Source: Nymphaea colorata (Eukaryota > Streptophyta > Magnoliopsida > Nymphaeales > Nymphaeaceae). From it: a DNA stretch of 64,000 bases. A program made the translations under genes and the position numbers. The stretch is from positions 17,594,106 to 17,658,105 of the forward strand of contig NC_045141.1 of the NCBI RefSeq assembly GCF_008831285.2, read 5' to 3'. The notes beneath the pieces were generated by a model that was not told where the DNA came from, ran no database searches, and saw only the letters and a program-made list of their open reading frames with translations. Below, piece by piece: positions 39,201 to 50,678 of the stretch (position 1 is its first letter; every line of letters starts with the position of its first letter).

Positions 39201-42200
39201 TTCCATGCTGTCACATAACCATTACATCTGCAAAGAAACAAATGACAGCGTATATCATGAATCTGGGACAAAAGACAGAAAACATAGCCAAGCAATACAA
39301 GATGCATAAATGCATACCATTTTAATATCAGTTCACAATAAAGCTTAAAAAACTTGCCCATACATGAATCAGAAAGGTACTTCGAACAGCATCACCTTAT
39401 ATCGGCACCATAATAGCTCATTCAATCAAAAGAAGCAAACAGAATACCCGCCTACAGATGACAAAGATGGTTTCCACCATTACTTTTGTACTCTCATATA
39501 ACTGACTTTGTGTCCAAGTTCTTTCAATTCATTTAATGTAAGACACAAATGTTCATTTGAATATAAACTTTTCTACACATGGGATAACCCTGTGGAATGA
39601 AACTTTTGCTAATTGTGAGAGCGCTTGAAGTTATCTGCCAGATAGAGCACCCCCTATCAAGCAAAATATTGGTCACTCTACTATTTTAAGGACATCACAA
39701 ATTTTGGCAGCAAAATGTAAACATTTTGAAGCTGAAAGATCTTATATTTCTCCTTAAATACCAAAACCAATAACAGTCAGCATGGTAACAGTGCACATAG
39801 CAAGGAGGTGAACCTCTGGTGGTTTTCCCCTGGGTGAATTAATTTCACATCTATGGCATTATATTTGGTATACATAAAGGTAAACAAGTATCTTCTACAT
39901 CTCCCAAGCAATAGATATGGTATTTACAGAAAAACAAACCCCAATAATTTAACCCACTTAATAAATTGACCATGAGCAATCCACTTCGTTGTCACATGTA
40001 GAAAAAAGGAATTTGAAGTGGATGTCCATTAGAATAGGAATTTCTCCTGTAAAACAGGAACTTCAAATGGTGAAACTTGCTCAGCCAATATTAGAAGAAA
40101 AGGATGGAAAACATTTTGCTGAAATGCAAAATGTCCATTCTTTTCCAAAATTCAAACATAGAAAGCAAAGTAACGAATTGGAATTGCTGAGTGGTTAGCA
40201 AGCCATAACAAGCAGGAGGCTGCCATCCAACAATCTCAAAGAAGCCTTCATAAATCCAGGGTATGCACTTGAACCAACAGTGCAAGGGTATGCACTTGAA
40301 CCAACAGTGCAATAAAAAAAAAACATTTGGAAGACTAGCATAAACAGAGACAAACAGTAATTCGTCACCGGAGCATCTGGAGAACAGCAAACTTACCCAT
40401 CGCACTTGTACATATTTTCACCTTCAAGCCATTCCTTTACGGTAAACTGGTTCAGACATTCTTCCAGAGATTCAGCACCTCCTTGAATTTCAACTGTCAA
40501 ATCCATCATATTCTCATACCGATTTGAAATCTTATTGCATTTTGAGCATATCACCTGCATGTAGAACAAGTTAAGAAGAATTTTGAGCATATATCCTGCA
40601 TGTAAAACCAGTTAAGCAAACGCTTCAAGAAACATGGGTAAAAGTGACTGTAAGATTGTAAACACTTTGAAGGAGAATTTATTTTAATTAATTCAAACAA
40701 GAAAAAAGTGGCACCAAATGCAAGAAAACAGTTACTCTCAGAACTATAACCAGTTGAATGAAGAAATTCCGCATGCAGCAGAAGGATCATCAATGATGAA
40801 TTGAATTGACCCAAATGAATGATGAACAAGATAAATCTCAATTAATGAATTGATTACCTACTAAGTTAATAGTTCACCGGTCTATCCACATACATGAGTT
40901 GGTGTTACTTGTAGCTGCAGAAGGTAACTCAAAAAGTAGACAGACACTTTGCTGTGATGAGTTGATACTCATCAGAAGCAAGTTAGACATTGCCTCTGGA
41001 CAAGCTAAGCTTGTATTCTTGAGTTCGCAAGTAGGACTTGTACCAAGTCCATGAACAACAATCCTAAACAATTGATGTACCTGGGTTCCAGAAAGCTGCC
41101 TAATGTTTCATTGGCATTGTGAACTGTCAACCCTTACCAAAGGTAGAGCTAACAACTACTAAGCTTTATCTTATTTACGACTAGAAAATGACTTCAACAG
41201 CAGTAGACTGTTGCTTGGTCCATTTTTAGCACTACATTCAGCAAACATCTTTGCACATGCTTCCATATTTCTTCAGTTCAGAACAACAAGAAGGTGGCAT
41301 CACTTGCTAGAAATGCCTTACAGCATCTGACGATACATGAAGTGGAACTCCGGGAAGTTTAGAGAGGATAAATATGCACCCACCTGCTATTATTTAGGGC
41401 CCATCTTTTCCCGTGTTACATACACACTGCCTACAAATAGGGACATTTGTGTCTAGTGGTTTTGGATACATATACAATATGCTGCACATCATTTTGTACT
41501 CTCTCTCTCCCTCTCCTATACAATATGCTGCACACCATTTTGTACTTTCTCTCTCCCTCTCCTCTCACAAAAAAAACGAAAAGGACACACAACAAGTAAA
41601 GAAAAGAGCCTCTCCCTTACTAAAGGAGAAGACTATTTGCTTGCCCAAAATACACAAATACTTTTATCTAAAATATGTTATTTTCCTTCTCAAGGAAGAG
41701 CTAGTTCCCCGACAAGAATGTTTCTTCGGCTGGGAAATGAGAGTGGAAATTAATGTGTCCCCTTTTCTCCTAATTGTGTCAAAAGGTGAACAGAGGTGAA
41801 TGGCATAAAAATTACACTCTTTTCTTTTGCAAATTTTAGAAAGAGTTTTTTTCTTTTAAAATTTTTCAACTAAAGTATGAGTTGTTAAAATTGAAATGCA
41901 TATGTACATGTGTGTGTGTCTGTGTCTCTGGCAATCACAGCTTGTCTACATACCTTCTCAAAGCTTTAGATCTCTCCCCATCCTAACTTATCACGACATT
42001 CATTTCCAGCATGTCATTGGAGCTTGAATGAGCCCCAAATCACTCATTACCATACATGTCACATGCACAGTTTGTTGTGAGGAGCATAATCTCATCTAAC
42101 ATGCTGCAAGAGACAGTTCTCTTTGGTTTTTCTAAAATTTTCCTCTTTTTTATGGTTTCCTTAGCTTTTCTTTTTCCATTCAAGAGACATATTTAAAAAT

Positions 42201-45200
42201 GTCAAGGTTGTGAACACATTCAAGCATTGTAAACCCTCCATATTCCACAACAAAAGGTGGGAGCCTATTAACCTCTGGTGTATGCACAAGATACGTCTGC
42301 CTCCTTTAACATTCCCAGGTACCCTACTTAATATAGGTTAAGGCACTTTTGACTTGCCTCTTCTTCCATCTTCCTTGCTAGGTTTGCAAAAATGGTATAA
42401 TGTTGGAAGGTACATTGCTTATTTAGTTTGCAAGCAGAAAGCTATCCATCTGAAAGGGTTGACCTATTTGTCAGTCATGCAGGCCTACTGGAATAGGGAA
42501 GCTAACAGAACCTCTAGCAAAGTAGGTAATAGAAGCTGTCAAGTTGATCTTGATTAGAGTTAAGGCCCAAGGATGTATAGAAGTGCAAGACTTGGTATCC
42601 TAAAGTATATACCGGAAATCATCCACCATAATTTAGGAAGCCCCACCTATCACAGTTAAGGTTGAGCACCTGCAGCCACTAGGTAATAGAAGTCCCTTCT
42701 TCTCTCATACAGGAACCAATCTGCCATGTCCATGTGACCTAGATTTGACTCTAGAGGTAACCTTCTTCTCTCATCTACCTTCCCTTCCTTTAGATTTGTC
42801 CATGTTCCTTAGTTTCCTACCGCAAGTTGAGCAGCCACAGACCCTCCTGGAACACAGTTCTGATAGAGGCTCTAGTAGCTTAAATGATAGGCACAAATGA
42901 TCCATATTTAACATATCAATAAGGTAGAAGCATAAATTGGATTGTGAAAGGATCTAAACACCGAACGAAATGGAAGAATACTCACCTGAGACTGGAGATA
43001 ACCACCAAATATGTGATGGATAAGAGTTGTTTCTTGACAACTTGGTTCAATGGCCTTTTCCCCCCCAAACTCATCAAGACAAATTGACTGCATTGTATCA
43101 ATTGCAAATCTGAAAAACAAACTCACATGAGGCTAAACTGGAACTCCAATCCAATGAGAGGATAATACAAAAATGAATATAGCAAATGAGCCATTTCACA
43201 AATTTAAATCCATTCCAAAGAAAAATATAGACCTCATAAATTCATGAGCATCTTCCTGTTTCCCATATCCAAGATTTCCACCAATGTTAGGAATGCGAGA
43301 AAGGATATTGATTGGTGAAAAAGGATGCACGCTGTGCCTCACTCGATGGACATGGGTTTGAAGTTCACATAGGAAACACCAATCATTCCGACTGCCTGAG
43401 AATTATCAAAAGGTGAATCTAACAAGTCTAAAGACATAATAGCACAAGATTCAAACATGAAATAGGATCAATTTACATTCTTTAGAATGATCTCTCTCCA
43501 GCAAATAGGCAACCAATGGTCGAGTTGATGCAAGACATTGAAGAACCACATTCGCAAAACAGCTGTACAAAGTAAACAATAGAATCAACTACTAAACAAT
43601 TAACCTATTAAAACAAACAGAAAAATAAATTAGGTGAGAGAATGGCACAGCAACCTGTTGCCACAATTTAGAAGTCCACAAGGCGGCAATCCAGGTCTAT
43701 TCCAGTTAAATAGTTCCACAAATTCCTCATAGGGGAATAGAACCTGTCCACTGGAAGCATTAAATGAAATTCTCTATGGTTTCCTCAATAAGGCAATTGA
43801 TCCAAGAATTCCAAGAAACTGACAAATTACTAAAAGGATTATAGAAATGACAAACAAATAATCCACCTTCCTTGGCTTCTTCGGAGTCCTGCAGATTCCA
43901 CGGGCAGGCAGTAAAGAACCTGCATTATCAGGATCCTCCAACCCCCTAGTTTGTCTCTTACATCCAGAAGTACTGGTCAGATTTTCATCATTTGTGGTTG
44001 CTGCCTGGTTGCATTTCATTTTGTGACCTGCATTCCAGTCCTTACTCTGGCATGTAACAGAGCTACAGAAAAATAAAAAACATGTGAGTTTCCTTCAAAC
44101 AACTTCATCACAAAAAAATTTGGTCTAAAGGAAAATTCAATACAAGAAACCACAGAGAAATCATCAAAAGTACAGTGTAGCACATCAAAAAATTAGTGAT
44201 TGTTATTCAAAAATTAATCAGAGAGATTGCAATGATGAACCGTTGCCTCCTCAAACAGAAAATAAACAGGAATGTGGCACACTGGAACGTTTGAAGAAGT
44301 AACCAATATTGAAAATTTATCAGGAAGATTGCAATAATGAACTGTTGGTCCCTATTGCAGAAATCAAATGAGAAGGCAACCAAAAATAAAGTCAATAAAG
44401 CACCTATAACTCAATTTGTTGGAAAAATAACTGATTCCTTTCCAAGAAAGGATCCAACTATTAACCACATGTGTCGTGTGTGCGTTATAAATGAGGAATG
44501 GCTTCAACCAGTCCCATTTTGGCGCTGGTTTTTCCACCCACTTTTTCTCTCTTACTCTCTCACATACTTTTTCTCTCTTCCCCTCTTTTTTCCCCCTCTC
44601 CACAACCACCCTTCCCATCCAAGATTAGTGGAACATAGGGAGGGGAGGAAACCTGAAAAACCAGTCCCAAAGTGGGATTGGTTTTACACTTTTACTCATT
44701 CCCACAAAATGCATAAAAGCAATTTTCTTAAATCGTAATATGAGGTATCATTATCATAATTCAAAATTTCTTAGTGGTACAAAATTTTATATAAACTTGT
44801 TTGCATCTGATAAAAGTACATGTGAATGTAACCGTCAATGCATATCATGCACATACAGCATCATACAAAAATGCTCTGCAGTTAACAGCACTAGGTGGAC
44901 CTAGTCAGCAAAGCCAACATAATAGGCCTAGCAACACATAGGCAGCACCCAGGCAAAAGCAAGTCACTGGTCAGCCATAACCCATAAGTAAAAACAAAGG
45001 AAGAAAAAGAGTGAGGAACAAGATGGGGTTTTCAAATTCCCCTACATCAATGAACACTGAAGACAGAAGCCCAAGAACATGGATTTCCAGAGATAAAAAC
45101 ATACGTCTGGCCCACACACGTGCCACAGCCCAGGCACTTAGCCAAAATAAAAATTGTTTTTGGCTAAAAGATGTTTGTGTATCAAAAAATATGGTATTGT

Positions 45201-46754
45201 CATTTACAAACTACCAAGATTTATCAAGATTTCTGGGAAACACAATTAACAAAATCCTCTCACTACCTTAAATAAAGGCATGTGCTACAATATTGTGCAG
45301 AAAAGGTCTAGAGATCTATATCCCAAAGGCAAAACTTGTCTGCCATCAGATACCATAAGTTTAAACACAAAGATGGTAAAGGGCAACTTTTACAAAGACA
45401 AGTGGTTGTATTGCACCTTAATAACCACCTCAATATGATACGAATTTGAAGAATAGATAGTTCTAAAGTACTAAAATATATTTAAAAAGGAAAAAGAAAA
45501 TAAAAGAAAAAAAGAAAACTATACCGTCATTCTAGTTATTGTTTCTCCCATTGAAAATGTAATTTTCAAAAGAAAAAAAACCTACCGAGATATGAATAAG
45601 TTTCGTGAAGTCCTTACAGTTTCACTGTCGACCTCGACATGCATCTTTACCAAAGGTATTGTAGTGACTAGTCTCAAGTTTTGCATCATTGCCAGTACAT
45701 GCTCCCTTTGTCAACTAAAATTGCATGCAACAAGTACTTTTCCATGTTATGCTCCTAAATTAGGTGAGTTTGCCCCACGCCACAAACTACAAGAGAGACA
45801 AGATTTGGACTTCAACCTGACAAGTTAGTTCTTTCTACTCGAAACCAGATAACCATAAGAAGTAAACAGCATGAAACTGGGAGACAAATCGAACTTCTGT
45901 CATATCTTGAGGCAATAACATCAGGCTTACACTTGATCCCCAAGAAAGCAATTTCGAGCGCCAAAATATCAAGGCAAACAAGGCATACATAAACCTCCAA
46001 ATCAACAAAGGAATTAACACCTAACAGAATCTTCGCCTCAACCCAAAACTATGGGTTAAGTGAAAAATAAGAAACATGAGAGTATTCCCCTTGAAGTTTG
46101 AAGAACATCACCACAACAATGATGCATGATCATATTGCCAACAACCACGCAAGTCCAAAACCAACAAGCTATGTGGAGTCCGGACAATACCAAATCGAAG
46201 TTACTTCATCGAGTTTAGTTAAGCAATTAGGACCTCTGAATATGGTACCAACAAACCAACCAAATCCTCAGCAGGGACAAGGAAATAGCGGATAATAACG
46301 AAACCACGAATAGGATCAGTTCAATACCAGGACCACAATTAAACCATGATAAAGAACAAGCACCAATTAGCAGAACTATTCCCCCGAAAAAAGTACTCAA
46401 CACAAAACGATAAGGAATTAAGAACACCGAAGGCGAAAAAAGGCAAACGACGAATGCATGAAGAGAAAGTAGGAATTCCATTCCGTACCAGTAGCGCACA
46501 GCCTTGCACCGCGAGCATTTTTTGGTGGACGGCCTGCGGCAGACGAAGCAGACGCCATTGACTGCCACAGCCATGACGCGTCCGGCCTCCTGCGGCCCCC
46601 GCTGTCCGGCGTCGTCCCCCAATCTCCCGACCGTCAGGTACCTGGAGGCTGTATCCCTGACGAGACGGACCGCCGCGGCGCCCACCAAGAGAGCAGTGAC
46701 GAGGAACTTGAAGAACGTGGAAAAATCGACCCTTGAGATTGCAGAGTTTAGCAT
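36237..46754 (-). CDS. MYND-type ubiquitin C-terminal hydrolase (UBP15-19 group, UBP18/19-like)
   Basis: Eleven minus-strand exons, 46754-46489, 44062-43867, 43743-43655, 43562-43477, 43395-43233, 43109-42986, 40554-40397, 39227-39143, 39047-38835, 38751-38690 and 37287-36237, join in phase with GT-AG introns to give 830 aa. The protein is a cysteine protease that removes ubiquitin from substrates. Residues about 14-32 are hydrophobic, a likely membrane anchor. The MYND zinc finger uses C69, C72, C80, C83, C89, C93, H102 and C106, and is split by intron 1. The USP domain runs from about 155 to 481. [14 protein letters not shown] carries catalytic C185, the CSKC at about 311-314 begins a zinc-ribbon, GHYICY carries H441 and RIDD the acidic residue near 457. 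The C-terminal 350 aa are one exon, Ser-rich and low in conservation. Introns 1 and 6 are each about 2.4 kb. Nothing looks broken. Placement within UBP15-19 rests on resemblance from memory. Confidence 0.93.
40256..40312. repeat. 27-bp tandem duplication in UBP intron 7
   Basis: GGGTATGCACTTGAACCAAC..AGTGCAA occurs twice back to back without visible change. Confidence 0.85.
41463..41562. repeat. 51-bp tandem duplication in UBP intron 6
   Basis: ATACAATATGCTGCACATC..TTTTGTAC with its CT-rich tail is repeated with two or three changes. Confidence 0.85.
44500..44690. repeat. MITE-like inverted repeat in UBP intron 1
   Basis: AACCAGTCCCATTTTGGCGC..GGTTTTTC near 44508-44533 is matched in reverse complement by GAAAAACCAGTCCCAAAGTG..GGTTTTAC near 44656-44686 (most positions agree). 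The arms enclose about 120 bases of pyrimidine-rich DNA. It resembles a small DNA transposon; no target duplication could be settled. Confidence 0.5.
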
Positions 46755-48356
46755 CTATATACTAGGGCGTGGCGAGCGAACGGAGGGGAAAGAAGGCGGC
46801 CGTCGTCGTCTCTCTCCCCTTCATGGATCGCCTACCAGGAAAGGAATCCCCCTCCCGTCCCCGTTCCTTTCCCAAATGCTCGTTCTCACTCCCTCTCGCC
46901 CGTCGTCGTCTTCTCCGTCTCCTTTCTCATCCTCGGAAGAGCGAGAAGCTTCCCTCCGTTCTAATGAAGGATCATTTTCACTTGTGGAAGACGCTTTTGT
47001 GCCTAATTTCCCGGGCAGGATCACTGTTGCCCAATATTTTACGTTGTGCGGTGATAATGCGAAATTAAAACCAAAAATACTTTTAAATCTGGGGCCAATT
47101 TGGGTGTCACGGCGTTTCATCCTATAACAAGCAACCTCTGTTTAATCCGCCATTGTTAGTAAATAAAAGGTCTGGGTTGAAAGATAAATGCATGAACCAA
47201 AAGATATAAAAGAGTAACACATGGAGGAGCAAAAGCAAGAAAAAAAATATTTTTCAAGTATACATCATAAAGTAGGCAATCAATTTCAAGAGAGTACCAA
47301 GTTAAAATGAGAGTTATGTACAGCTAGTATAGTAAGTCCACTTGTAGTCCGTCAATAATGAGGGGTAGATTTCATTGCCATAATATGCAAGGTAACCTCC
47401 ATAAAAGCCTTAAGCATTTCAATTGTGTCATAAAATGACCATAATTTCCATGTTATGCCTATAACACCCAAAACATAGTATAAATTGGGGGACATTTTCC
47501 ATGCACATTTTTGCTCCATACTAATTTTGCTCTTGTAGTAGAAGAGCTTTCCATTTAATCACATTTTACTAATTTTCAACTCATAATAACATTCACACAA
47601 TATCATCAGCTAAAAAAATTGTAAAAGCATGCACGTTTTTGAAATCATACAAAAACGGTGGGTGTTTCTAGAATCTTGCGCCATACGTATCTTTGGTCCA
47701 CCACTTCCTCCACTTTCTGTGTTTTGAGGACATTCAAGTTTTCATTTTTTTTTTCCCTTTTTCTGTCTTGCAACCGCTTTCTTCCTCGAGAATGAAAGTT
47801 ATTAAAAGGTTGGTAGGTGGCATTCCTGTATATGTGCCTAACAAAACTCATTGAGAATAGTATATTGCATCACATAAGCGACTGGCCTGACTGTATACCA
47901 AGGGAGGCAACTTGGTCGTATTTCTATTAAGAAACTTTCAGTAACTGACATAATAAAGAAGAACTTTCAAAATGAAAAAAAAGAATCCTGTTTCCTTTTC
48001 ATGGTGTAAATATTATATAAGCTTGTTTTTTTCTGGGTGTTCTGTAATGTCCATAAGCAACTCCCCACTTTGGAGTGATCTCCTCCTTTGATCCTTGATT
48101 ACAAGTAGAACCTCCAAACCAGATGGATTCATAATTTATGATTATCATATCAAATCCAACCTAAACTAAGTTAATATATTTATATTCCGCAGAATGTGAA
48201 CTGTTTTCTTCCATTTTTTGGGGATACGTAAGTTTGGGTTATGCAGTGTAGATGCTTTGACAGTAGGCCCGGCAGTCTATGGAAAGCGAGGGGAAGGGCA
48301 GGGAAGATGCTTTCGCATCTTCCTTGTTACATATAAACTCCTCCTTGGTTATGCAG
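45841..48356. repeat. inverted duplication, arm 1 (contains UBP exon 1 and promoter)
   Basis: This block, from GAAACCAGATAACCATAAG at 45841 to TCCTTGGTTATGCAG at 48356, reappears in reverse complement at 61267-63720. Matching landmarks include exon 1, the region 46760-46980, the frame at 47645-47851 (its mirror is 61789-61992), and TTACATATAAACTCCTCC. Small indels and substitutions are spread throughout, so it is a real duplication of some age. Immediately right of the arm comes (AT)n. This arm belongs to the intact gene, so it is presumably the original. Confidence 0.88.
46755..47140 (-). promoter_or_regulatory. UBP 5' leader and proximal promoter
   Basis: Directly upstream of the UBP ATG. 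It is GC-rich for about 200 bases, then AT-rich beyond 46980. TATATAGAT ends right at the start codon, too close to be a functional TATA box for it. The same sequence is present in arm 2 of the inverted duplication, upstream of the duplicated exon. Frames 46504-47127 (+) are antisense shadows. Confidence 0.45.
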
Positions 48357-48432
48357 ATATATATATATATATATATATAGAAAGGCTTTCAAGATGACGG
48401 TGTTCCCGCTTTCAAGATGACGGTGTTCCCTT
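48357..48432. repeat. (AT)n tract and 25-bp tandem duplication at the arm 1 boundary
   Basis: (AT) repeats at 48357-48379 are followed by GCTTTCAAGATGACGGTGTT twice in succession (about 48386-48430). This is the inner breakpoint of the inverted duplication. Confidence 0.8.
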
Positions 48433-48889
48433 AATTATTTTGTTGGTAATCTTTATTACAAACCAAAGAAAATTTTCTCATTGTTTTGAACAAATCCAGT
48501 CAAGTTAAACCATAATTGTGCCACCAACTAAAGTGACCCAATTTATTTGGGACAAAAATATTAGGTCGCTCTCCCACCTTTTAGGAGGTTGGACTTAAGA
48601 CATTCAACCTGAAAGAGGCCAAGAGTTTAATACACAATCATGATTCGTAGCTACCCCAACTTGCAAGAAAGAACAAATAAAACAACACAAAAAGCAAGAT
48701 AAAAGAAGTTGTTTATACCACCTAGTTTTCCCTCCCCTTTATGATTAATCTTAGAACAATAACAAGAAAGTGACTCTCTCTCCCTCTCATATCTGTTCTT
48801 GGTTGGTCCAACTTAACTTGGTTGAATGGCATCCGATTGTTACGTTGTTTTGCTATTGGAGGGTATGATTTCAACCTTTTGGCTGTACC

Positions 48890-49465
48890 TTCACTTCTTT
48901 GCCTCGACTACTAAGCGGTTCAGAACATAATGTCATGTCATGCCATAGACGGATATACAAACAACAACTGCTGAAACCAATGGATGATGAACAGGTCTGT
49001 TTAATGATGCAAGAAGTGGACAAGAAGGGTGATCTTCGCCCTGACAGTTTTACAGGTAGCTTCTACAAGCAGTACTTTTGGGGAGGAATTGGGGACAATG
49101 GCTGTCAAGCTCTAGAAAGTGATCTCAACAACAGGTGCGTCCTTCCCCAAATAAACAGGAACAAGTATTATTATGATGCCAAGGAAAGAAAACTTTGAGC
49201 CATCCACACTTAGGACCATTAATTATGTGTCCTTCTCAACAAATTTATTGTGTCTGATGAGAATCGCAATGCATAAGCTTGTAATTATTTGTCAAAGAGC
49301 CTTTTTCTAGAATGGTTGAGGCAGTGTCATTCTCTTTCTCCTTTCTTGTTTCTCTTTGCCATAGAAAGGCTTTATCTGGTTTTGGATGAGGAAGAAAGTG
49401 GGTACTTCCATGGATATGAAAATTAATATACCTTTTATCTCCCTTGTCCAGATAAACTCCCAAAG
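48890..49465 (+). mobile_element. decayed LINE (L1-type) reverse transcriptase fragment
   Basis: The frame at 48899-49198 has DEQVCLMM..VDKKGDLRPD then SFTGSFYKQYF, matching the plant LINE block where PGPDGFTG is followed by FY..YW and then VLPQ.N. Downstream, in shifted frames to about 49400, come RQCHSLSPFLFLFAIERL, equivalent to RQGDPLSPFLF..A.E.L, and a DEEES tail. The YADD catalytic motif is not present in what remains. Frame changes and stops show it is dead. Confidence 0.7.
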
Positions 49466-50236
49466 CCTATTGTTCCAGGATATCTGGCAAATTAAATTGA
49501 AGGATGTCTAAATCCAAACTCTGTAATTCCTGCAAGTGGAGATCTAAGGCTGTTCATATCGCTCACGAAGTTGCAACTAATGTCTTCCCAAATAGACGAT
49601 CTCCCAAACAGCATGATTCTATTAGTAGACGATGGACTCTGTTAGAAGAGCGGATTCCTCTTTTTAAATTGATTTGGGAAATGAAAAGTAAATGCCAACG
49701 TCTACTTGTAAGTTTGATATCAAGTGTATCAACTGACAACAAAGTTAGCTAAACCCCAGTTCATAAGGGAGCGTTTGGTAGTAGGAACACTCTATCCTTT
49801 CGAAGGTCGTGTTTGATTAACCTATCCCAATCTTTGGGACACATTTATAGAAAACTGTGTTTCAAAACACATAGTGTACCTGTTATGAAACGGCTTCTAA
49901 CAGGGACACTGTGTGAGTGTCATATAAATGTGCCTTAATTGGGGGAATTCGCCCGAGGAGCTTATTCATCGAACATCCATAAAGTGTATAGGAGTCTGCC
50001 TACTTACCCCAGCTTATTATCTCCTAGAAAAGAGTACTGAGCAGCCATTTGAGGGGTGTCAACAGATACGACTCACACCAGACCCAGGTGCACCAGACCT
50101 GGTCCGAGTATCAAGTACCGCTGATCTAGATAAGAGTTAACGACAACTACACTTTGGTCATGTACCGCACATGCCAATCTTAGTTCCCATCTAATAAAAT
50201 ATTACACCTTTATGTTTTCAACGGAAATTCTGACGG
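49466..50236. other. intergenic, no gene seen
   Basis: An unassigned frame at 49504-49752 (+). At 49768 GGGAGCGTTTGGTAGTAGG has the look of a small DNA transposon start, but no paired end is evident before the hAT element that follows. Confidence 0.45.
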
Positions 50237-50244
50237 GTTCTTAG

Positions 50245-50670
50245 TAGAGATGTTAACAGGTTGGATTTAAACCAAATATACCCTTAACCATATCTCTTCT
50301 TACGATATTCACATATTTGCATTCAGATTCAAATACAAACAAAAAAAAGTTATATTCGAATCCGAAATCTGATTTCACAATTTGAATCTGATCCAAATCT
50401 GATATTTACATTCATATCCGAATCCGAATCTGAATTTTGAACCGATTTAACTGATTTTGAAAATGTAAGAGCATTAGATATAGGATATTTGTTTAAAAAT
50501 AAATGTGATATGAATCCATATCTGAATCTGATCGAATATTTAAGTATATCTGAATTTGATCGGATGTCATTTTTTAAGTCTGTGATTTCTTAATCAGATA
50601 TCAAATATTTATTTTCATATCTGATTTTTTCCAAATGGTTCTGTTGGATACCTATATATTGGCATCCCTA
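50245..50670. mobile_element. non-autonomous hAT-type element, 426 bp
   Basis: Starts TAGAGATGTTAACAGG and ends TATTGGCATCCCTA, an imperfect terminal inverted repeat (9 of 12). It is flanked by GTTCTTAG (50237-50244) and GTTGTTAG (50671-50678), an 8-bp target duplication with one difference. The interior is built of repeated GAATCTGAT, CCGAATC and ATATCTGA words, subterminal repeats of the kind hAT transposases bind. No coding capacity. Confidence 0.75.
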
Positions 50671-50678
50671 GTTGTTAG

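Noticed and set aside
46504-47127. 207-codon plus-strand frame over UBP exon 1 and leader
   Set aside because: Mirror of the exon; it repeats in arm 2 only because the DNA is duplicated, and it has no recognisable domain.
47645-47851. Open frame conserved in both arms (mirror at 61789-61992)
   Set aside because: Its ends and Lys-rich tail differ by frameshifts between arms, so conservation reflects shared ancestry of the DNA rather than coding constraint.
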